A DNA stretch of 64,000 bases from Nymphaea colorata. Taxonomy: Eukaryota > Streptophyta > Magnoliopsida > Nymphaeales > Nymphaeaceae. A program made the position numbers and the translations under genes. Below are positions 13,301 through 25,694 of this stretch, in pieces (within the stretch, counting starts at the first letter, position 1; each line of letters opens with the position of its first letter). The DNA lies in contig NC_045151.1 of NCBI RefSeq assembly GCF_008831285.2, forward strand, positions 491,544-555,543. The letters are read 5' to 3'. Under the pieces are notes generated by a model. That model made no database searches and was not told the DNA's origin. It was given only the letters and a program-made list of their open reading frames with translations.

Positions 13301-14409
13301 TTAACTAGTGAGACTCTTCTTCTGATATGATGACCACATAGAGTTACTATCAGTTAGAAGGATCTGTTGTAGCATGATCTTCACATTCAAGTTCTTAATA
13401 TTTTGTCATGACAGGCATGATTCTGAAAGTAACTTTTTGTGCACAAACTCTCTGTTTGTTGAGTATTATGTTCCCTTAATTTATTTGAAGTTGGTAGCTT
13501 CTCAAGTTGATTAGCCAAATATTTTTAAAGGACTTGTTCATTAAACATCTGCATGAAGAAAGTGGTGCAAAATAGAGAATGATTGCAAAATATGTTAAAA
13601 CTTCCTAATTTATGTCAAGATTCTTGAATCTTAAGTTGTTGCCTAAGTCAAACTGTGTCATGCATACCAGTGCATAACCTTAGCATGTTACAAAGTCATT
13701 CTCATAGAAGGGAATGACATCTTGAATGTGAAGGCTTATGAGGTGGGCATGCAATGCATTCCAAGAGTAATGAGATGCAAGGGCAACTTGCAGTCTCTTG
13801 CACCTACTATGAGCAAGATCGTATATGAGCTGCTATTTTTTGTGAAACTATCTTCGGTGCAACCAAGCCTGCCGTATTCAGTAAGAAAGCCTCTCTTTTT
13901 AGTGATCTATTGGGATTTGGGCTTGAAATTACCATGTGAATCATGTGTAGCTAGGAGCAAATAGATTTATCCATGGTACTGATTGCCGCCAACTACACCT
14001 GTTGCTCTTTCTTCTAATAGTCAATTTGTTAATAGACAAGCCTTTTCTTTTGTCATCTGAGTCATGTGAGTGTTCTGTTTGTGTTCTTGATGTTTTAAAA
14101 TACAAATGCCTTCATTAGTCAATTTGTTAATAGAAAAGTCTTTTCTTTTATCATCCAACTGATCCCTTTCTGTTCTTGATGTTTTAAAATATGAATACTT
14201 CATATGCTGTTTATTGTCTTATTGAATGGCAGTTTGTGTTCTCTGTCCTCTTCAGTGGCATGATTGAAGTCTTGTTTCTTACGTTACTTGTGTTCTGTTT
14301 TATTTTGCAGTGCCCTGATAATTTCGTTGTGGGTTATGGTATGGATTATGCGGAACTCTACAGGAATTTGCCTTATATTGGGATCTTAAAGCCTGAAATA
14401 TATGAATGA
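10320..14409 (+). CDS. HGPT: Hypoxanthine-guanine phosphoribosyltransferase (4 exons, complete)
   Basis: Exons are 10320-10484, 11388-11558, 13128-13289 and 14311-14409. All three introns are GT-AG and in phase 0, giving 198 residues, close to the usual length of plant HGPRT. The enzyme transfers the phosphoribosyl group of PRPP to hypoxanthine or guanine in purine salvage, normally in the cytosol. Exon 1 ends in the first half of the GVATGAF strand-loop that continues in exon 2. Exon 3 opens with the diagnostic PRPP-binding loop [10 protein letters not shown] (residues 114-123), with the paired acidic residues intact. The LLDKPARR and [18 protein letters not shown] segments of exons 3 and 4 are also characteristic. 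No signal or transit peptide is obvious. A candidate polyadenylation signal AATAAA lies at 14494. No broken motif was found, so the gene looks functional. Confidence 0.95.
14018..14203. repeat. 98-bp tandem duplication in HGPRT intron 3
   Basis: Two adjacent copies begin TAGTCAATTTGTTAATAGA at 14018 and 14116 and both end near ATGTTTTAAAATA followed by TTCAT. They have diverged by substitutions and a short deletion in the second copy. They lie about 110 bases upstream of the exon 4 acceptor. Confidence 0.8.
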
Positions 14410-14493
14410 TGCCATTTGAAGCACGGGCAGTTTAACACTTTTGTACTGATTAGCATAAAAAAATATCTACATTCTATTATGTTGTATTGCCCA

Positions 14494-14499
14494 AATAAA
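14494..14499 (+). terminator. Candidate polyadenylation signal of the HGPRT gene
   Basis: AATAAA occurs 85 bases after the HGPRT stop codon. Plant polyadenylation signals are loose, so this is only a plausible 3'-end element. Confidence 0.35.
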
Positions 14500-17049
14500 T
14501 TCATTCATAATCACTACCAGGCTAAGCCTTGGAAGTATTTTTTTTTTTTTTCTTTCTAATGGTTGGTGAAATTTCTTAAACTTAAAAGTTAATTCAAGTT
14601 TCTGATGCTTCAGCCTGGTTCCCTTTCCTTTATGGTAATCTGAAAGGGAGCAAAAATGGTTCTGTATGCTTCAGAGAAGGACCGAGCTCTCGACTTTGCT
14701 TTTTCTTTATACAAACATAATTTTACTCATTAGCTGTCTTTGTAAAAATCGTTGGGAGGTAATTTTGCTTTTGTGCTGTACAGAATGTTTTAAAGGTCGT
14801 GATTCTTTTGGAAGTGGCAGCTGTGGTTTAATCATAGTTGTTTTTTGTGAAAGATGAAAAAGTTGTGGAATTTCTGACATTTGTCTACTGTGTGATCTCC
14901 ATTCCCATCATCACCTTGAAGGCCAGGTGTTTTTGTAGTAGTGTTGATGATAATTTGCCCCGGATATCTCTGGTATCACACACTTTTCTCCCACAAGTAT
15001 GTTCTCCTGTAGACATATCTCCTGGTTGGCATGGATTGCTTACTAGTTGCTGCTCATTCTTGAGTCCACTTGATAGTTTTTCTGCTGAAGATCTGTGTTT
15101 CTACATTCATTAAGGCTGTTGAGTTGGAGATGCAGGTGTTCTTGCGTTGAGCTGCCTTTGTCAGCACATCAAGTGGAAAGCACAAATTGCTATCTGAGAG
15201 GTGTACGAGACTGACCAACAGGCCAAGGTCATCTCTTCAGCTTGAGCGTGTCTTTGTTAGGGTTGAATGATCAACATGCCACTTTTGGATATTAGTTAGT
15301 AGCTTCTGTTTTAATAAGTTTGAAGGGAAACGCAGTCCTGACCCTTGTGGCAATAAGGCCGTTGGTAGCTTATTGGCTCCAGGTTCACAAACATAGCATC
15401 GGCTTGCACAAAAAGTGGCAGATTTGAAAGTTCAACCATGACTACCTACGTAACACCGAAGGTTCACACCATATGTGAATACCTTTGGGTCCAATCATCT
15501 TCTTCCTAGTTGTCATCTATCTGCTGAAATTAACCTTGTTTCTATCTGTGGGTTGCTGCGGTACTTGGCTGTTGTTGGACCATACTGGAAGGATTCAAGG
15601 TTTGTCTGTGCTAGATCTGGTTGCGTGTGCATTACATATGGTACGAGGATTTTGTCATTTTCTTTTTTGCTGTATCAAGTCCAAATTCTAGCCAACATCC
15701 AATATCTTTAGCATGTCGTGGTTCCATAGTTTAGCGCCTGATTTCTTGGCTGTCCCAGTCATGGCTAAGCAGCATTATGTAGTCTCATGGCTTGAGCTCG
15801 AGTCTGGCTCTGTAAAGAGACATTGTGACCTGCCCTTCAAGAGATTCAGAGACTTCGTGGGCCTGCCCTTCATCAGCTGATTCAGGGCGATTCCTGCAGC
15901 CACATGAAAATCAATCTAGTTGGGAAGGTCCATTCTCAAATTGACTAGTCAAGAAGGCCGGCAATAGTATAGCCCCGACCGGCCAATTGACTGGTCTATT
16001 TTAGATTAGTTACGCAGATTAGAGCCAGTTCATAAAGGCTAAACGGAACTCCGGAGCAGCCCTGCCTTTCTTTGACTTCATGGTATGGTTGAAGGTGCAA
16101 ATAAGTTAGATCGGTTGCAGCGTGATCATGTATTGCTCTAAAGTTTCAACTTCACTGATGCCTGCTCCAAATCTTTAGCATTGCATTGCGGTTGCACAGA
16201 GAAAGTAGACAAGTTGGATGTATTGCTTGGGAGGCATGGAAAACGTCAAGCGTCATATGAACTTCTGTGTTGCTAATGTGCTTTCAGTGACAAACGGATT
16301 TCTCTAAGACTTGGGATACGCGGTCTCTGGTTCAAATTTCCTATTCTGCAAAAAAGGGGTTACCAACGTGTAACTTGAAGCACAAATAAGACGGAACCCC
16401 GAGGTGCAAAAAGCAGGCCTTGTATTCTAGGGAAACAAGGAGTTGTGTGGGAGTTTTGGCTCTCTTATGGGTGATAAGTTGAAATATTTCTCCAATTCAC
16501 ACAGAAGATAATTCATTGATTGATTTGATGAATATGAAACCAGGGAACACTTCCACAGAGATCCCCACATCTCAAGTTTTGGGTAGAGAGAGGACAAGAT
16601 GAACGTCAATAGATTTGAGGACCTCGTAGATTGTCAATGACAAACCCAGGATTGTCATCCAGGAGATAGATCTTAAAGAGATGAAGAGGCCGTTTGCCTG
16701 GACAATGATCAGTTGTTTTGTATGTGGATTTGTGAAAGGCAAATGGAGTATAGTTACATTATCTCAGGGTTGAGGGCTCTATGGAAGGAAATAGATACCC
16801 TATATTCTGATTTGTGAGAAAATGTTGAAGCCTTGTTCAAGTGGATTGCAGGGCGGAGTCGGAAATGATTCTGCTCAAAAAAGAACTTGAAAGTTGGGTG
16901 GAAGAAAGCTTAATTACAAGTAGATGAATTTCAGGGCTAAAGTTGTGTATTTGAAGTTCCTAACCCAGATTACTAGAGGTGCTGTCTTGTTCGTATGGTT
17001 GTCAAGTGGGACCCTCACCATACAATCCAAAATTAGAAACCTGTATCAG

Positions 17050-17640
17050 TAGTTCTCATAATTTTTGATACCATGCTAAGCATGAAGTTTGAGTGGTGGC
17101 AGCAAGATTTCAAATGCTATGCTTAGATCTGGAATGCAGACATTTAGGGATTTTGGTTGTGCAATGGGTCAAATTGACTTGCCCCTAGTGGTGATGGGAG
17201 ATTTCAATGCTCTCAAGAAGGAAGAAGATACCACTGGAAGGCTTGTGAGAGCTTTAATTAGTTCATTTCTAGCAATGGGTGATTAAAGATGAGAATAGGA
17301 CTTGACTTGGTTTAATAATGGTATGAGGATTAAGAGTATTAGATGCCAACTGGATTAGGCATTAGTAAATCATCATGAGGTTGGAGTTCTGGTTACAGGT
17401 TCTCTGTTAATTTTTTTTTAGATCTACATCTAATCATAATCCTTCTGTCTAGTAGATACTTTTGTTTCCCCATTGATCAAGAATTTCAATTTTCAAGTTT
17501 TTCATGTGTTGGTCCCTGAGGCAGGGTTGTGAAGATTTCATCAAAGACTATGGGAGAGCTCATACTGTTGGCTGAAAGGAACTTATACAGACGACACGTG
17601 AAAGTGGAACAGGTAAAAACAGCGATGTTTTACAAGTCTA
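17050..17640 (+). pseudogene. Decayed LINE retrotransposon endonuclease relic
   Basis: The frame at 17089-17286 contains LPLVVMGDFNALKKEEDTTGR, the GDFN core of the LINE endonuclease/exonuclease/phosphatase fold, where Asp and Asn are active-site residues. After the frame stops, further LINE-like phrases continue in the same or adjacent frames: WFNNGMRIKSIRCQLD followed by ALVNHHEV near 17310-17390, separated by stops. This order, GDFN then a W-x-N...LDR-like segment, matches plant L1-type ORF2 endonuclease domains. No reverse transcriptase motif (F/Y-x-DD) was found nearby, so the element is heavily truncated or decayed. It is on the same strand as HGPRT, outside its transcript. Confidence 0.6.
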
Positions 17641-17655
17641 GATTTTTTCATGGCA

Positions 17656-18062
17656 ACCCAATCCATTTCCACACCAGGCTCAGACTTTTAATTTAGCTTA
17701 TCCCAACTCATCCCTTAGTAGTTTCTAGTCTAAAAAAAGTTAGGAACCAAGACAATTAATTACTTAACGACTCATATATAAGTCTTTTAAGATTCCTCAC
17801 AATTTTAGATAAATGACTAAACCCTTAAAGTACATGCATCCATGCGTGTGGGATCATAGGTTCAAGTGTCGAACCCTCTATGATACTACTGTAATAACCC
17901 GACTCATTCCCACATCGGGCTCAGTTCTCTAATCCAACTGATCTCAGTATGTCTCCTAGTAGTTTCAGTTTCAAGGTTAAGAACTAAGACAATCAATCAC
18001 TTAACAACCACATTTATAAGTCCTTCAAAATTTTAGATACGATACCAAACTTTTCAAAGTAA
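17656..18062. repeat. Two diverged copies of a CCACATCGGGCTC-type repeat
   Basis: Segments 17656-17830 and 17889-18062 share, in the same order, a CCAC-rich start with GGCTCAG, TAGTAGTTT, a run like AAGACAATTAATTACTTAAC, ATATAAGTC and TTTTAGATA. The period is about 233 bases. They could be fragments of a small retroelement long terminal repeat, but I see neither clear ends nor a primer-binding site. Confidence 0.5.
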
Positions 18063-18659
18063 ATTTTTCGAATGCTTCAATAAAAAATATAGCTAAAAGT
18101 GATTATTATTCCATCACACTAAATTTTTCATGTTGTTTCAAAGACTATGGACTGGTAATGACAAATACAGGTATCCTCATTTAGTAAGTTGAGATTCTCC
18201 ATGCTTCGAGGAAAGAAGTATGGGATTACAGAACTCAAATTCCTTGACATGGCTTATATGATTCTTGGGCATAAGTTGGATTTGTTGAGAAGGAAATGTA
18301 TGTATTGTTCTGGACAGCAAAGTGTAGACCTAATCAGTCATGGACCTTGGAAAGAATTAGGACATAATTTAGTCGAGCAGTATGGGAATAGCAATGAGAT
18401 CCAGATATGGACTGAATTTAATGGGACCATTGAATTATCATGCATCTCCTATCCGGAGAAGATTTTGGACGGATGGAGCAATCCCTCGAGTGGAGCAAGA
18501 GCAAGTTTGTAAATGATCCCCTGGTCACGGCTGCAGAAAATGTTAATGGGGAAAAAATGGCATATATGAGCTCATCCAGCCCTAGAGAACTAGTATTTGG
18601 TTGAATGGCCCCTTTACCTTGCACATGAAGACTGCTCTCACCTCAATCATGATGAAATA

Positions 18660-18950
18660 AGGCCGAGTCGAGCCAACTCAAGCTCAACATGAACTCACTC
18701 GGTTAAATTACGCTCACTCAAGCTTATCTGAAAATTTGAGCTACATGAACTCAACTCGATCAAAGTAAGATTGTTTAATCTATGGTTTTTTTTTTTTTTC
18801 GGGCAATTTCCAAACTTAGACCTAGACTATCAAGCTGAACTCAAGCTAAGCTAACCTTGTACAGCCCAACTCAAGCTCAAGCTGGTAATAGATGAGTCTA
18901 GTCATGTCAAGCTGACCGAGCTTGACTCGGCTTGTGTACAACCCTACCTT
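18660..18950. repeat. Dispersed repeat rich in GAGTCGAGC / AAGCTCAAGC motifs
   Basis: The segment is a string of partly overlapping CTCAAGCT, ACTCGG and GAGCTTGAC motifs in both orientations and ends GTACAACCCTACC. A second member of the same family lies at about 45548-45890. Repeats of this GAGCTCGAGC type are common in plant genomes and often mark small non-autonomous DNA elements. Confidence 0.5.
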
Positions 18951-19657
18951 GAAACGGCTTGTGAAAGATCGTAAATCATCTTCCCTCCCCTTTTCCCTTT
19001 GAATGCAGGTTTACAGGAACAATATGGACCTTTAGAGGCAGTGACTTTTATAAGAGAATAACTTGCGATGGTGGTCTTACAAAAACGGTGGGAGAGCGCA
19101 AAACATTTTTCTTTTAAGAGATTATGGATGGCCAATATGTGGAGGATGGTGCTCCCTACTTTGGGCAAAGCATGAAGATTGAAGAACTCGGTTTACCATC
19201 AAGAGGCAAGGCCCTACATTTGAGCTTCGTGTTGACATCCTCTGGGAAATGTGAGAGGAGTTGTATTTGTAAACCATGGAAAAGCCCATTTAACAGGAGA
19301 TTTCTCTTTTGCGAAAGACTGGAATCTCCTTGACCCTCGGCCTCCGTTAAACAAGCTCGTTGCTTGGTTTTGTCTCTGCATTCTTTTGCATTTTGTACAA
19401 AAAATCTTTGTTTATTTGTCGAGGGCTTCTCCCCCAACAGAGTTACATCCGAACTGCTTAGTTGTTGACTGTATGTTTAACAAAGCGAAGCACAGTCAAA
19501 GGAGATCGGATTATGGAGCCAATAACTTCGGAAAGGCAACTGAAATTAGTACCGAACCTGGTGCCATCTCCATGAATAAACCTTGCCTTGCCAATCAAGA
19601 TCATTCCTTCATCTTAGTTTTGCTCTTATCAGTAGGGATGATGCATCTTTCCTCGTC

Positions 19658-22600
19658 TCAAAGTTTGCTTGCAGATGCATTGCGCCCTCTAAACCCTACA
19701 ACCTGCAGTTTCGATGGTTTTGTGGCAGATTTCTTTGCTACCACACTCTTCCTCACTTTCGGGAATGCTTGCTTTGCCCCACTTGCAGAAGCCTTTCTTG
19801 TTGACACACTTGATGTAGTTTTCTTGGCCTTGGTTGCTACAGCCTTCTGATTCCCAGATTTGATGCCCTTATTTGGACCCTTTGAGGACTTGAACGATGA
19901 AGCACTACCCTTGCCTTTCTGTTTCGTGGTCTCTGCATTTCTGGTCAATGTTGTCCTGCCTTTGTGATCATTCGGACGACGAGTTGCGATCTCCCTTTTG
20001 ATACTAACCACTGAAAGTGATTCCAAGCTCTCATTCTTCCTAATGGCATCCTCAATTCTGCTCGCTAAAATCAAATCCTTCTTTGCCACAAGGCTAGTGA
20101 CTTTTCCTGAAGAAACAGAAAAGTATATTACTTAAAGATGAAAAAAGTGACATCAGCAATTGAAAATTAACAAATAGACCTCCCAATGACAGGTTATTCT
20201 GGACGACAAGGAATCATAGCACAACAAAATAATAGAATGGAAGAATCTAAAGACGTCCTAAATTGTGCATCAAACAAACGATTCTTGTCTTGTCTTCTAA
20301 CACTCTAAGCTGATGTCCCAATTCGGCCACAAGACTGATACCTAGCTAAGAACATGAGCTTCAAATCAGTACTGGGCACATTGAAGATTTAGACCAGTTG
20401 ACCTAAAGGAACGTTCACCGATCCTTTTGTTTGGTCTTCTCAATAAAACCAAGAAGACGTGACCAGTACAAAATTATTAAGGTGCTTAAAAGAGGCAGGA
20501 GAAAAAACTAGCACACGATGTACAAAAAAGGTTCCTAGAGGATCATTTTTACATCATGGAATTTTGTCAAAAAATGCTGTCGCTGGTAGGAAAGTGCCTT
20601 TTCCCCACTAATAAATCAACAGAATATAAGCAAGGGGAAAATGCTAAGGTGACAGAAGTGGGGGCAATTCTCTTCACTCATAAAGTTTCCCATAATTTCA
20701 GTTGCATTTCCCTCATCTATGAAAGTGGTTTCTCACTTCTCCATGTTGGCAGGTATAGGTCCCCAATGAAGAGAAAACAGCTACTTTTTCTGCATTTTGC
20801 CTCTCCACCCTCAAAGGTGAAATAAAAAGGCGTTAAAGCATTTCCTACAAATATACTTGAAGCAAAAGGAAAGCTTTAGAGTATCAACAGAAAAGGAAGC
20901 AATTGAAAATGAACCTTTTGCTCCCATTCTAGCTGTTCTCCCAGTACGATGAAGGTAATCAATCTACAAAAAGGCAGATAGATAAACATACCATTTTAGA
21001 AATGAGCAAAGGCACATATGCTGGAGCTACAATAGAAAAAGAAGAGGAAACTTACGGAGTTTAAGGGGAAGTCAAACATGATAACATGATCAACATCCAG
21101 GTCAAGTCCTCGTGCTGCCAAATCAGTACAAACTAATGTGGGGCAGTCTCCATCATCACTCTTGAACTTTTTAAGATTTTCTACTCTGCAACGAAGGAGT
21201 TCAAGGAGTATGAATAATCTGCATATTAGTAGAATGAACAAGAAGAATTCCCTCTACATAAAATAAGAAGCTGGTTAGACTAACATATCATACAACCTGA
21301 CATTCAGATGAGAACTAAATGTCCAACTTGACTCTCCAATTCAAGAGATCTGGGGGAGTTTGGCTTATTATGAACTCCAACTAGTAACCTACTTCATCAT
21401 GTATCAGTCAACTCAGGCTGAAAAATAAGTTTGGGGGCCTGGGGCACATATTGTATGCTCTGATCACAGATGTTGATTCCAGAAAAAAATTTGCAGACCC
21501 GGCTAGTTGACCAATCAGCTGTTCAAATAAACCCAAGTTGGACCCAAATGGGTCCTCTGGACCATGGATCAATAAATCTTCTGTACCCTAAAATGATTTC
21601 CTAAGTTAAGAGGCCACAGTGTTTTTAACAAGGTCAGGATGTAAAAGATGAACTGTGCTTCTTTTAGTTTCTTTATCATGCATTTTTTCTGGGACCCTTT
21701 TTTTTTTCCTGAATGAAGACACTTGCCAAAGATTACTGGTACATGGGTCCACAACGCTGCAAGGTCAACCCTGGGTGTCAGCATGCCTTACCAGCCTTAT
21801 GGACTTCAACAGTGTAAATTCTGCAGACACGACCGACTGATAAGGTTTGATGCTGGCACCTACTCCTCAATGTCTAACTCTGCCACTAAACATGCATGAT
21901 ATACCTTTCTCAGACCATTATTAATCAATATGGCCCACCATAATCAACTAAAGCTGGTACATGCACCTGAAAGTCTAACCAGCTTACTAGCCACTTATGA
22001 CATGCCTTTCTCAGGCAACTTTAATCATATGGGACATACCAATCCCCATACAGATGAAGATACAAAAGCTAACCCCTTTCCAGGTCATGCCTTGCTCCTT
22101 CATAATATTGTCATCAGATTTGAAGAAGCTAAGAAAATAATCCCTATCCAAAGGTGACTAGAAAATAGTATACCTTTGTTCTGCCGGAACCTCTCCATGG
22201 TAGTTAACTGTATAGACTTTACTTTCACTTAGAAAATGGTCCACAGCTCGACTGGAGTTCAAGGTATTACAGAATACCATCACACGGTTTCCTCTTGCAA
22301 GACTCGGCTCAAGAACCTGTAATGAAGAAGAGCGCAGTCAATGAATATACACAAATTCCTCACCATAGTTTCGCAGACAAGTGGAGCAGATAAAATTTTT
22401 CTTAGGTTTTATGAAGCTAAACATATTTTTCGTACTAGAAATTAAATGTATTAATGCTTTTTTCTATACTTTGTATAAGAGTCTATCCAAATTGAAAGAT
22501 TGCTTCCTCCTTTTCATTGTTGTCCAACTCAAAATTTTCAAAAATGTAATGATAGATGCATGAGTGATACAAACCCGTCCAAAGGCAAGGAGAAAGGAAA

Positions 22601-25600
22601 GACCTGTAACAATGCTTCTAGCTTGTTCTCTGCACCAGATAACTTGATGAAGTCATGCCTTGCAGATGCAATCTTCTTATGAAATGACGAAGTGCGAAGA
22701 TGAACAATTCCTTGAAATTCCTCATCTATCAGTTTCTGAACTGCCTGCAATTTTATATTAAGTTATTAACCATCTCTAAGGAATACCTCAAAGCAATCAA
22801 AAAACTCAAAATTGAAGAAAAAAAGTCAAAAAACAAACAAAAGTGGAAGTAAACATCCTCTCAAAGGTTACTCAAAGATAATCAGAAACTGAGGACAGCA
22901 AGAGCACAATAAACACTAGTGCTCTTCTTTCTAAAGAAAAAAGCTGGCCACCAATTTACCAGGAGCTAAGCATAGTTTATTGCATTTAAGTCCTTTAAGA
23001 TAGAAGCAAATGATGGAGCGATGCCATTAAAATGAAGATGCAGCATGGGTTATGGATGGTTAATGAAATTTCAGTACAATTATGTACTTGGCAAACAATG
23101 AAACTAATTGAAGAGTAATAGATCCTAAACAAGTCCAGAAAGCCTTGTTGCATGTTCTCTGCTTGATTTGAATTTATATGTGCACTGCCTTGCCCTCTTT
23201 TAAAAAAAAATAGGAACATATACTTCCCTATGAAATATATTGAATGCAATTTCTTCGATACAAAAACAGGATAAGCAGGTCAAACAGCTGCGTAATCTTT
23301 AACTAAGGAGTTTGTTTAAGCCCCAGTGGATTGGGACAAAAGACTGTGTTTATGCAATCCAAAAGTAGCCAACATACAACCTTTGTCAGGGTTGCAGTAA
23401 CCAAAACTGTTTGGTATCCTGAGTCATTGGGCTTGGCTGCACGGTTCTTCAATGTGCACTGCCTTGCCCTCTTTTAAAAAAAAATAGGAACATATACTTC
23501 CCTATGAAATATATTGAATGCAATTTCTTCGATACAAAAACAGGATAAGCAGGTCAAACAGCTGCGTAATCTTTAACTAAGGAGTTTGTTTAAGCCCCAG
23601 TGGATTGGGACAAAAGACTGTGTTTATGCAATCCAAAAGTAGCCAACATACAACCTTTGTCAGGGTTGCAGTAACCAAAACTGTTTGGTATCCTGGGTCA
23701 TTGGGCTTGGCTGCACGGTTCTTCAATGGGCTCAGAAACTTGCGAATATCAGGACCAAACCCACGATCAAACATCGTGTCCGCCTCATCTAAAACCTGTC
23801 ATAAATGCAAGAAAAAAAACACAAATAATGCAAAAGCAGCTATGTGGTGCATAAACCCATCCAAGATATAACAGTAAAGCAATCATAAGAATTGAAGCTA
23901 AACCTTACCAAGTATCTAATATCACCGTACACCATATTGTCATTTTCTATATGCTGAAGAATCCTCCCTGGAGTCCCAACCACCATGTCAATTGGCTCAC
24001 CCAAGGAATCCTCTTGTGGCCTTAACCTTCCACCACCACTTATCATGGTTGAACGAAACTTTGCATGATGACTGATGGATTTTGCCACGCGAAAAACCTA
24101 AATGTATATCAAATCACGATCACCTCTAAGAAGAAAAAGGAAGGCAGATAGATAGAGAAAGCTATTTCAACCATGATACATGTACAAAGAAGAACCTGTT
24201 CAGAAAGCTCCCTAGTGGGACACATGACAACTGCTCGAGGACGCTTAGGCTTCATAAGCATACCAAAAGTAGCTTCATCTTGCCGCAACAACTGCAGAAG
24301 ATATCAAATCCTTTCAAGAACTGTTCCCAATTATAAATAACAAAACCACGATTTAGATGTGAGGAGAATATCAGCGATCAAATAAAAATGGAACCTCACA
24401 AAAAAATAGCAAAAACTTCAATAAACATAAGATACAAAAACCATTTTACTCCAAGAAGAAGTGGGCAATTTCCACTTACACATATCTACATCGACATGCG
24501 TGTAGACTTTGTCATTGAAAGCACTCCGAGGAGTTCAAACGATTACTAGAATTAGTCAATGGTTAAGAACATAAAAAATTTGTGACATCGAAGCTCTACA
24601 TGCATAAGGTTGGTCTTAATAGACATCTAGAAATGGGAATGGTGTGATACCTACTAAAGTAATGCATAATGAAATCAAATTGAGTGCCCCTCTTTCAAAC
24701 CGCCCTTCCCCCTAGACCCTTCTCTCGGATATAGAAGGATTGTGATTCACAGAGGCGAATAGCTTAAGTTTACAAATAAGATAGCAGATCTCGCAATAAC
24801 TCAAAAGAATGTTTGACATCTGTACCTGTCACAAATAAGCGCACATACGAAGACGTGTACATGTATTCAAGTAGCTCTTACATAATTAGTAGACACAAGG
24901 TAATACTATGACTAATGTTACTAAAAGAAACGAAGACCAAATAAAATCACTTCCCTTGACTGCACTTCCAACATGACATGAAGCACTAAAACTTCCTTCA
25001 ACTCCTAATAACTTTGAACAGAAAGGGACATGTATTTTCTTACTATGAAGCCATAGTTAGCTCAGAGACTAAACAATAACAAAGTAACAAGGACCGGTAC
25101 CCGCTTCAGAAGCACCATTACAAGAATTAAAGGGAGAAATGTATCCAAATTTTCCAATAACTTGGGTACCTGAACCAGAGGAAGCATATAAGCCAATGTC
25201 TTTCCAGAGCCAGTATGTGAGCCTAGAACCACACTCTTCCTATCCAGCACCGCAGGGACCCCAATGCACTGTATCTCAGTGGGAACCGAAATCCCCATCT
25301 CATTGACAGCACCCAACACCTCTTCGCTCAGACCCAACTCTGAAAATGAAGAAGCAGCTACAGCCCCACCACCATCCTTCCCTTTCTTGTGCTCTTCCTT
25401 AACAATAGTGGAAGGTGATGATGGCCGACTAGGCTGCGTCTTTGCGGCGTCTTTGAGGTGCCTGATTCTCAGTTTCTCTAGAAGAAGAGCGTGACGCTCG
25501 GATTCCAGATCTTGGTGTGTTAGTTCAGTGGTGGGAGTACTGGTGGTGGTGGTGGTGGTGCAAATAGGCCTAAACCCTAGAAAAACCTTAGTTTTTGAAG

Positions 25601-25694
25601 GGTGGTACCGCCGAACTGCGGACTGGAGAAGTGGGTAGGTGAGAAAAGATCGAGAAGATGAGAGATTGATGAGAGCTCTGCCTGCATAACCCAT
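19658..25694 (-). CDS. RH39: DEAD-box ATP-dependent RNA helicase, RH39 type (9 exons, complete)
   Basis: Exons, from the 5' end: 25170-25694, 24196-24291, 23909-24097, 23655-23795, 22604-22744, 22174-22316, 21056-21185, 20915-20963, 19658-20106. All junctions are GT-AG with compatible phases and give 620 residues, essentially the length I recall for Arabidopsis RH39. Residues 1-60 are Ser/Thr/Arg rich, like an organellar transit peptide. Helicase motifs follow in order: Q motif (117-142, Gln142), GSHTGSGKT (158-166), PTREL (200-204), TPGR (249-252), DEAD (273-276), TATLT (312-316, Thr where SAT is usual), VFCN (378-381), ARGLD (436-440) and HRTGRTAR (460-467). A tail of about 150 residues rich in Lys, Ser and Arg follows. 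RH39 in Arabidopsis acts in chloroplast 23S rRNA maturation; the same role is inferred here. Intron 4 carries a copied piece of exon 4. Confidence 0.95.
23178..23725. repeat. 274-bp tandem duplication spanning the 3' part of RH39 exon 4
   Basis: Bases 23178-23451 and 23452-23725 are identical except for one substitution (A at 23422, G at 23696), and the match continues three more bases, giving an ATG microhomology at the junction. Copy two includes 71 bases of the true exon 4 and its donor. Copy one therefore leaves an orphan exon fragment (23381-23454) with an intact GT donor, inside the intron before exon 5, but without its acceptor. Confidence 0.97.

Larger units (their letters stand above)
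14410..19657. other. Intergenic region with repeat relics between HGPRT and RH39
   Basis: After the HGPRT 3' end there is no intact gene. From about 16.8 to 17.7 kb there is a broken LINE-like coding relic, followed by two diverged copies of a CCACATCGG-type repeat (17.66-18.06 kb), an uncharacterised frame at 18.19-18.51 kb, and an AGCTCAAGCTC-type dispersed repeat (18.66-18.95 kb). The part from about 19.2 to 19.66 kb probably includes the 3' untranslated end of the minus-strand RH39 gene. The 14.6-16.4 kb part shows nothing I recognise. Confidence 0.55.

Noticed and set aside
18189-18512. 107-codon plus-strand frame after the LINE relic
   Set aside because: No recognisable reverse transcriptase or other domain; could be decayed LINE sequence but not supportable as a gene.
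19251-19850. 199-codon plus-strand frame overlapping the RH39 3' end
   Set aside because: Its right half is antisense to the RH39 Lys/Ser-rich tail, which explains the open frame; no domain was seen in it.
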